Assembly: GCA_029960065.1 (NCBI GenBank)
Contig: JASCOF010000005.1
Span: 363,801-427,800 of the forward strand
Source of the DNA: Flavobacteriaceae bacterium PS02336
Lineage (GTDB): Bacteria > Bacteroidota > Bacteroidia > Flavobacteriales > Flavobacteriaceae
Length of the DNA stretch: 64,000 bases
Direction: 5' to 3'
Made by a program: the position numbers and the translations under genes. Below the pieces are notes generated by a model. That model was not told where the DNA came from. It ran no database searches and saw only the letters and a list, made by a program, of their open reading frames with translations. Positions 59,842-64,000 of this stretch are shown here, in pieces. Every line of letters starts with the position of its first letter. Within the stretch, counting starts at the first letter, position 1.

Positions 59842-62274
59842 CTATATTTCCTGTTTTAATGCCTCAAAAAGAGCAGTGATTTTTTGCTCTAAATCAGAAT
59901 AAATGCTTTTGACATCAAGGGTGTTTAAATCTTCTTTTTCTAAAGTCTTTAAAATATCACCAATTTCTTTTGCCTGAATTTGTCTGAACATGGGAGCTAT
60001 TCGATGCGAAATTGATTTTATTTCATCGTGATTGTTTTCAGCTACAGCTGTTCTCAAAAGACCGACATTTTCGACTGTCGTTTCAATGAAAGAATTTAAA
60101 ACCTCTTTTAAGGCAGAGTCGTCCTGCGCCAGAAAATCCTTCAAAGTTTCTAAAGAATACATCTCAGATGAATTTTCTTCTTGATTTTCTACAGCTTCAA
60201 TAACTGGGATTTCTTCATGATCCAAAATGTGCTGAATCGTTTCTAGCAAAATTTTTGGCGAATAAGGCTTTTTAACAACCGTTGTAAATCCAGCATTTTT
60301 ATAAACCGATAGATCTAAATCTGTTCGGCCGGTAAGTGCAATTACGGGCTGGTTTTTGAAAACGGTATCAGGAAGTTCTTTTAGTTTTTCTAAAAACATA
60401 AAACCATCAATTTCCGGCATTTGGATATCAGAAATGATAAAATCAAAATTGGTGTTCTGAATCGTTTCTAAAGCTTTAAGTGGATTCGTGAAGAAGAAAA
60501 CCTGATGTTGTTCTTGTTTTAAAACGCCGCTTGTTAAATTTAAGAGGTTAATGTCATCATCAACCACAATAAAAGTCTGCTTTTTGGTATTTCTTAGAGT
60601 TTTATTGGTTTCATTTAAATTAGGCTGGCTGTTATCAAATAACAAGGGCAGTTCAATTATAAACGTACTTCCTTTTCCAAAAATACTGTCAAGATTTAAA
60701 GTACCGCCCAAAATAGAAATAATCTTCTGGCAGATGGATAATCCTAAACCGGTGCCGCCATATTTTTTCTCGATATTTTCATTCGCCTGCGCAAACTCTT
60801 CAAAAACCAATTTCTGATTGGCTTTCTCAATTCCAATTCCTGTATCTTGAATCGAAATAGTAAAAGTCTCGTCTTCATTCGCGTAAGCAGCAATTCGGAT
60901 ATGTCCTTGTTCTGTAAATTTATAGGCATTTCCGATAATGTTGGACAGAATCTGTTTGAGCCTAAAAGGATCGCCAACAATGCGTTTCTGAAACTTTTCA
61001 TCGACATTAATAATTAAATCAATATCTTTCTGCTTGTAAACGGTTTGAATATTTCTAGCTACATCTTCGATAATTTCAGGCAGTAAAAATGGAACTTTCT
61101 CAATTGTAATTTTTCCCGCTTCAATTTGAGAAAAATCCAGTAAATCTTGAACCAGCTGCGTAATATATTCTGAAGAATTTTTGATGTTTTTAATGAAATA
61201 AGACTGCTTAGTATTGACATCTGAATTACCCAAAAGTTCAGAATAACCTACAATCGTGCTTAAAGGCGTTTTTAAATCGTGGCTTACTGTCGAAATTAAC
61301 TGCTCACGACTTTTAAGGAGGTTTTTGGTTTTAAAATTGGCAATTTCCAGCTGTTTTTTATAAACTTGTGATTTAGAGTAATCGCTGACAATTAGAATCG
61401 AGAAAAAGACCGTTAGCAATAAGCCAATTACGGCAGAAGCGGTTACAATTTCGTTAACTCTTTTTAGAGATTTTTCTTTTAATGAATTGTTTTTAATAGA
61501 ATTGATGATGATTTCTCGTTCAATAATTCGAAGCACTTTTCGAAGCTGATCTGAAATCGCCATTTCATTCTGAAGCAGTTTGTTTTCTTCAAAATTCAAA
61601 GATTCTTTCTTTTTTTCAGCTTTCATTTTTACGGTGCTCAAAAGCTTTTTTGAATTTGCTAAAATAGAATCGGATGCTTTTTTGCTTAAAGTATTTGTGC
61701 TGTCATCTGGAATATTTTGATTGAGATAATCTACATAACGCTGCAAAACACTACGCTGGTAACTTCCCAATTGGTTTGGATTTTTGGTAAAATCTTGAAG
61801 TTCGAGTTTTCTTAAATTAAACTCCATTTTCGTGATTTCATCAATCGCATTATTTACAGAAGTTTCATCTTCAGCTTTATTCTTTATTTCTTTTAATTGT
61901 TTGATGTTTTCTGTCTTTTCAGACAAAAGATAAGTCACACTGTCCAGCAGTGTTTTTTGATATTCTGTAGTAACAATTTGTTTTAAAGTATCGATGCGAA
62001 GACGAAGTGAATCTGTTTCGATCAAATAATTTTTGAAGTCTTTCTCGGAGTTACTTTGAATAGTCTGTCTTGCTAAACTTTCGGTTTTGTAAACATTCGA
62101 AAAAAGTTTGCTGACTCTAAGGATTTTGGTTTTTTCGAAAGCAATTTTGTCTTCCAGTTTATTGTAAACTACATTTTCTGAGTACAAAAACCATCCGACG
62201 GTAACCACCAAAGCCAATAATGCAACATAGCTGAATAAAACTTTGACCGCCGTGTAACTTCTTTTGCTCTCCAT
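59842..62274 (-). CDS. Hybrid sensor histidine kinase with receiver and Hpt domains
   Basis: Start chosen at ATG 62274 (MESKRSYTAVKVLFSYVAL). The 810-residue protein has a first membrane helix (about residues 9-27), an extracytoplasmic coiled-coil sensor region up to about residue 270, a second membrane helix (about 275-297), a HisKA domain with phospho-acceptor His in STVSHDLKTPLSTIVG, a HATPase domain with GNAYKFTEQG, DTGIGIEKA and GGTGLGLSICQ, a receiver domain with Asp in FIISDIQMPEIDG, and a C-terminal Hpt domain with His in IKSISHRIAPMF. All relay residues are present. It lies tail to tail with the NtrC-type regulator gene, a possible final partner. Confidence 0.93.
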   Translation of the reverse strand: MESKRSYTAVKVLFSYVALLALVVTVGWFLYSENVVYNKLEDKIAFEKTKILRVSKLFSNVYKTESLARQTIQSNSEKDFKNYLIETDSLRLRIDTLKQIVTTEYQKTLLDSVTYLLSEKTENIKQLKEIKNKAEDETSVNNAIDEITKMEFNLRKLELQDFTKNPNQLGSYQRSVLQRYVDYLNQNIPDDSTNTLSKKASDSILANSKKLLSTVKMKAEKKKESLNFEENKLLQNEMAISDQLRKVLRIIEREIIINSIKNNSLKEKSLKRVNEIVTASAVIGLLLTVFFSILIVSDYSKSQVYKKQLEIANFKTKNLLKSREQLISTVSHDLKTPLSTIVGYSELLGNSDVNTKQSYFIKNIKNSSEYITQLVQDLLDFSQIEAGKITIEKVPFLLPEIIEDVARNIQTVYKQKDIDLIINVDEKFQKRIVGDPFRLKQILSNIIGNAYKFTEQGHIRIAAYANEDETFTISIQDTGIGIEKANQKLVFEEFAQANENIEKKYGGTGLGLSICQKIISILGGTLNLDSIFGKGSTFIIELPLLFDNSQPNLNETNKTLRNTKKQTFIVVDDDINLLNLTSGVLKQEQHQVFFFTNPLKALETIQNTNFDFIISDIQMPEIDGFMFLEKLKELPDTVFKNQPVIALTGRTDLDLSVYKNAGFTTVVKKPYSPKILLETIQHILDHEEIPVIEAVENQEENSSEMYSLETLKDFLAQDDSALKEVLNSFIETTVENVGLLRTAVAENNHDEIKSISHRIAPMFRQIQAKEIGDILKTLEKEDLNTLDVKSIYSDLEQKITALFEALKQEI

Positions 62275-62397
62275 ATTTTGCTGCAAGGGTTTGTAAATTT
62301 GGGAATATTGTAAACTCCTGCAATTTATCTAAAAAAATCTGTTTTCGGAATATTTAATATATTCAATATGTTACATAATTGTAAGGTACAGAAAACA

Positions 62398-62436
62398 AAA
62401 CAGCCGTAGATTATGTAAAATCTACGGCTGTTTTTT
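62398..62436. terminator. Terminator between the S9 peptidase and kinase genes
   Basis: AACAGCCGTAGATT pairs with AATCTACGGCTGTT, loop of a few bases, with T-runs on both strands. It ends the leftward peptidase transcript. Confidence 0.85.
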
Positions 62437-62450
62437 ATTGTTTTTGACAT

Positions 62451-64000
62451 TTAAAGTGTTTCACTTAACCATTTAAAGAATTCACCTTGCCAAACTTGAG
62501 CATTTTGTGGTTTTAAAACCCAGTGATTTTCATCTGGAAAATACACAAAACGGCTTTTGATTCCTCTTAACTGCGCAGCCTGAAAAGCTTCTTGTCCTTG
62601 CCCGATTGGCACACGGAAATCTTTTCCGCCTTGAAAAATCAAAATAGGTTTATTCCAATTTTGTACCAAAGTTGCAGGATTAAAAGTAGTGTAAGCTTTT
62701 TGCGCCACAGCATTATCTTTTTCCCAGTAAGCTCCGCCAAAATCCCAGTTGTTAAAGAAAACTTCCTCAGTAGTTCCTAACATACTAACCGTGTTGAAAA
62801 CACCATCGTGAGCGATAAAAGTTTTGAAACGATTTTTGTGAATTCCTGCTAAATAAAACACAGAATATCCTCCGTAACTCGCACCAACGCAGCCTAAACG
62901 GCTTTTGTCAACATAACTTTCTTTAGCAACATCATCAATTGCCGAAAGGTAATCGTCCATAACTTGTCCGCCCCAGTCTTTACTAATTTGTTCGTTCCAC
63001 TCAACACCATGTCCCGGCATACCGCGACGGTTTGGCGCTACAACTACATAACCTTTTGCTGCCATTAAAGAGAAATTCCAACGGAAAGAATACGATTGTG
63101 TCAATGCACTTTGCGGTCCGCCTTGACAGAATAATAAAGTTGGGTATTTTTTTGAAGCATCAAAATTTGGAGGTAAAATTACCCAAACTAACATTTTTTT
63201 GCCGTCTGTTGTGGTAACATAACGCTTTTCAGTTTTGCTTAATGTTAGCGATTTGTATGTTTCTGTATTTACATTTGAAAGTTGTTTCCAAGTATTTTTC
63301 TTTAAATTGAAAGAGAAAATTTCTCCAGCATGATTCATGTCGGTTCTAGTCACGATAATATCATCACCAGCAAAACCAACTAAATCATTTACATCAAAAT
63401 CTCCATTTGTCAATTGACGTACATTGATCGCGATTTTGGTTAAACCAGGAAAATTAACCGAGAAAAGTTGTTTTGTTCCGTCAATTGGAGCAACAAAGAA
63501 AACCGTTTTTCCGTCTTTACTCCAAATAAAATTATCTACAGTTCCGTCCCAATTTGCCGTTAGGTTCGTTTTGATTCCTTTAAACTCAACAATAATATCG
63601 TTTTTATCAGATTCGTAACCGTCGCGTTTCATTTGTAACCAAGTTAAATTTCCTGTTGGAGAAAATTGCGGTGCGGTATCGTAACCTAAATTGCCTTCGG
63701 TTTTATTTGTTGTTTTTTGAGTCTCTAAATTGTACTCAAAAATATCGGTGTTAGTCGAAATAGCATAAGCAGTTCCCGCTTTTTTCTTGCACACATAAAA
63801 AATGCTTTTGCTGTCTGGCGACCAGATGTAATCTTCGTCACCGCCAAAAGGTTTTTGCGGAGAATCAAAAGTTTCCCCTTGTAAAATGTCAATTCCTTTT
63901 GCGCCGTCTTTGTTTTCTTTATAAAAAACATGATTAAATTTTCCTTCGTTCCAAGTATCCCAATGACGGTAATCTAATCCATCATAAATTTGTGCATCAG
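62451..64000 (-). CDS. S9 family serine peptidase (5' end outside window)
   Basis: The frame is open from the window edge to the stop at 62451, so the N-terminus is missing; about 516 residues are visible. The first part is beta-propeller (WSPDSKSIFYV, FSPTGNLTWLQ, WSKDGKTVFFV repeats); the rest is the alpha/beta-hydrolase domain of prolyl oligopeptidases: LFCQGGPQ, Ser in CVGASYGGYSV, Asp in FQGGKDFRVP and His in DENHWVLKP complete the triad. The enzyme probably cleaves dipeptides or tripeptides from peptide N-termini in the periplasm or cytosol (DPP/acyl-aminoacyl peptidase type). A signal peptide cannot be checked here. Confidence 0.9.
   Translation of the reverse strand, partial: DAQIYDGLDYRHWDTWNEGKFNHVFYKENKDGAKGIDILQGETFDSPQKPFGGDEDYIWSPDSKSIFYVCKKKAGTAYAISTNTDIFEYNLETQKTTNKTEGNLGYDTAPQFSPTGNLTWLQMKRDGYESDKNDIIVEFKGIKTNLTANWDGTVDNFIWSKDGKTVFFVAPIDGTKQLFSVNFPGLTKIAINVRQLTNGDFDVNDLVGFAGDDIIVTRTDMNHAGEIFSFNLKKNTWKQLSNVNTETYKSLTLSKTEKRYVTTTDGKKMLVWVILPPNFDASKKYPTLLFCQGGPQSALTQSYSFRWNFSLMAAKGYVVVAPNRRGMPGHGVEWNEQISKDWGGQVMDDYLSAIDDVAKESYVDKSRLGCVGASYGGYSVFYLAGIHKNRFKTFIAHDGVFNTVSMLGTTEEVFFNNWDFGGAYWEKDNAVAQKAYTTFNPATLVQNWNKPILIFQGGKDFRVPIGQGQEAFQAAQLRGIKSRFVYFPDENHWVLKPQNAQVWQGEFFKWLSETL

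Overview
The window reads as a Flavobacterium-type (Bacteroidota) chromosome. Base composition is low in G+C. The promoters that can be recognised carry the Bacteroidota -7 element TAnnTTTG (for example at 52418, 48947 and 50269). The core genes (methylmalonyl-CoA epimerase, PdxA, riboflavin synthase, the DUF177-rpmF-fabH-accB-accC operon, an S9 peptidase) look and are arranged as in flavobacteria. The species cannot be fixed from sequence alone.

Layout. 1-4545 is chromosome: a truncated lipoprotein with an SbsA-like Ig domain, two secreted proteins of unknown function, and mce. A tRNA gene with anticodon CAT (4693-4766) follows and is the integration site of two mobile elements lying head to tail. 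The 3' part of the tRNA (44-bp core) recurs at 21358-21401 and 48772-48815. Element 1 spans 4725-21401 (about 16.6 kb) and element 2 spans 21358-48815 (about 27.4 kb). Each has a tyrosine recombinase on the minus strand just inside its right end. Each opens on the left with the same gene order: membrane protein, small helix-turn-helix protein, D5/VirE-like helicase, an array of short repeats that looks like an origin, CHC2/Toprim primase, a hairpin that looks like oriT, then two mobilization genes. Neither carries a type IV secretion system, so both look like integrative mobilizable elements needing a helper. The replication genes are homologous, but the mobilization modules are unrelated (MobC plus a classical relaxase in element 1; BtgA-like plus DUF5712 in element 2).

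Cargo of element 1 (11103-19560) is a divergent gene cluster for a secreted peptide or bacteriocin. It has a 245-aa precursor with a double-glycine leader, a glycine/serine/tyrosine-rich middle and a hydrophobic C-terminal half with glycine-zipper-like GxxxG spacing. Around it are a C39-peptidase ABC transporter, an HlyD-type adaptor, a TolC-type outer membrane channel, a small membrane protein (possible immunity), a GNAT acyltransferase, and a 532-aa protein with a nucleotidyltransferase motif whose gene overlaps the transporter gene. I do not recognise this combination as a described system; it is the strongest candidate for something new here.

Cargo of element 2 (27070-46758) is a defence island: (i) an XRE regulator with two proteins of unknown function; (ii) a five-gene set of MmeI-like DNA methyltransferase, HEPN-like protein, AlbA_2 protein, SF2 helicase and GIY-YIG nuclease; (iii) an ABC-three-component system (DUF4297-like nuclease, middle component, DUF3732 ATPase) followed by a nucleoid-associated NA37 protein; (iv) a PD-(D/E)XK nuclease plus GNAT protein pair; (v) a 52-aa protein overlapping a GNAT toxin-like gene. 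A G+C-rich block without a convincing gene (46759-47300) lies between this cargo and the integrase.

48816-64000 is chromosome again: an XRE regulator about 90% identical to the one inside element 2, a Vsr-like endonuclease, ribE, pdxA, the fatty acid initiation operon, five tandem small PepSY-like secreted proteins, an NtrC-type response regulator convergent with a hybrid histidine kinase, and a truncated S9 peptidase.
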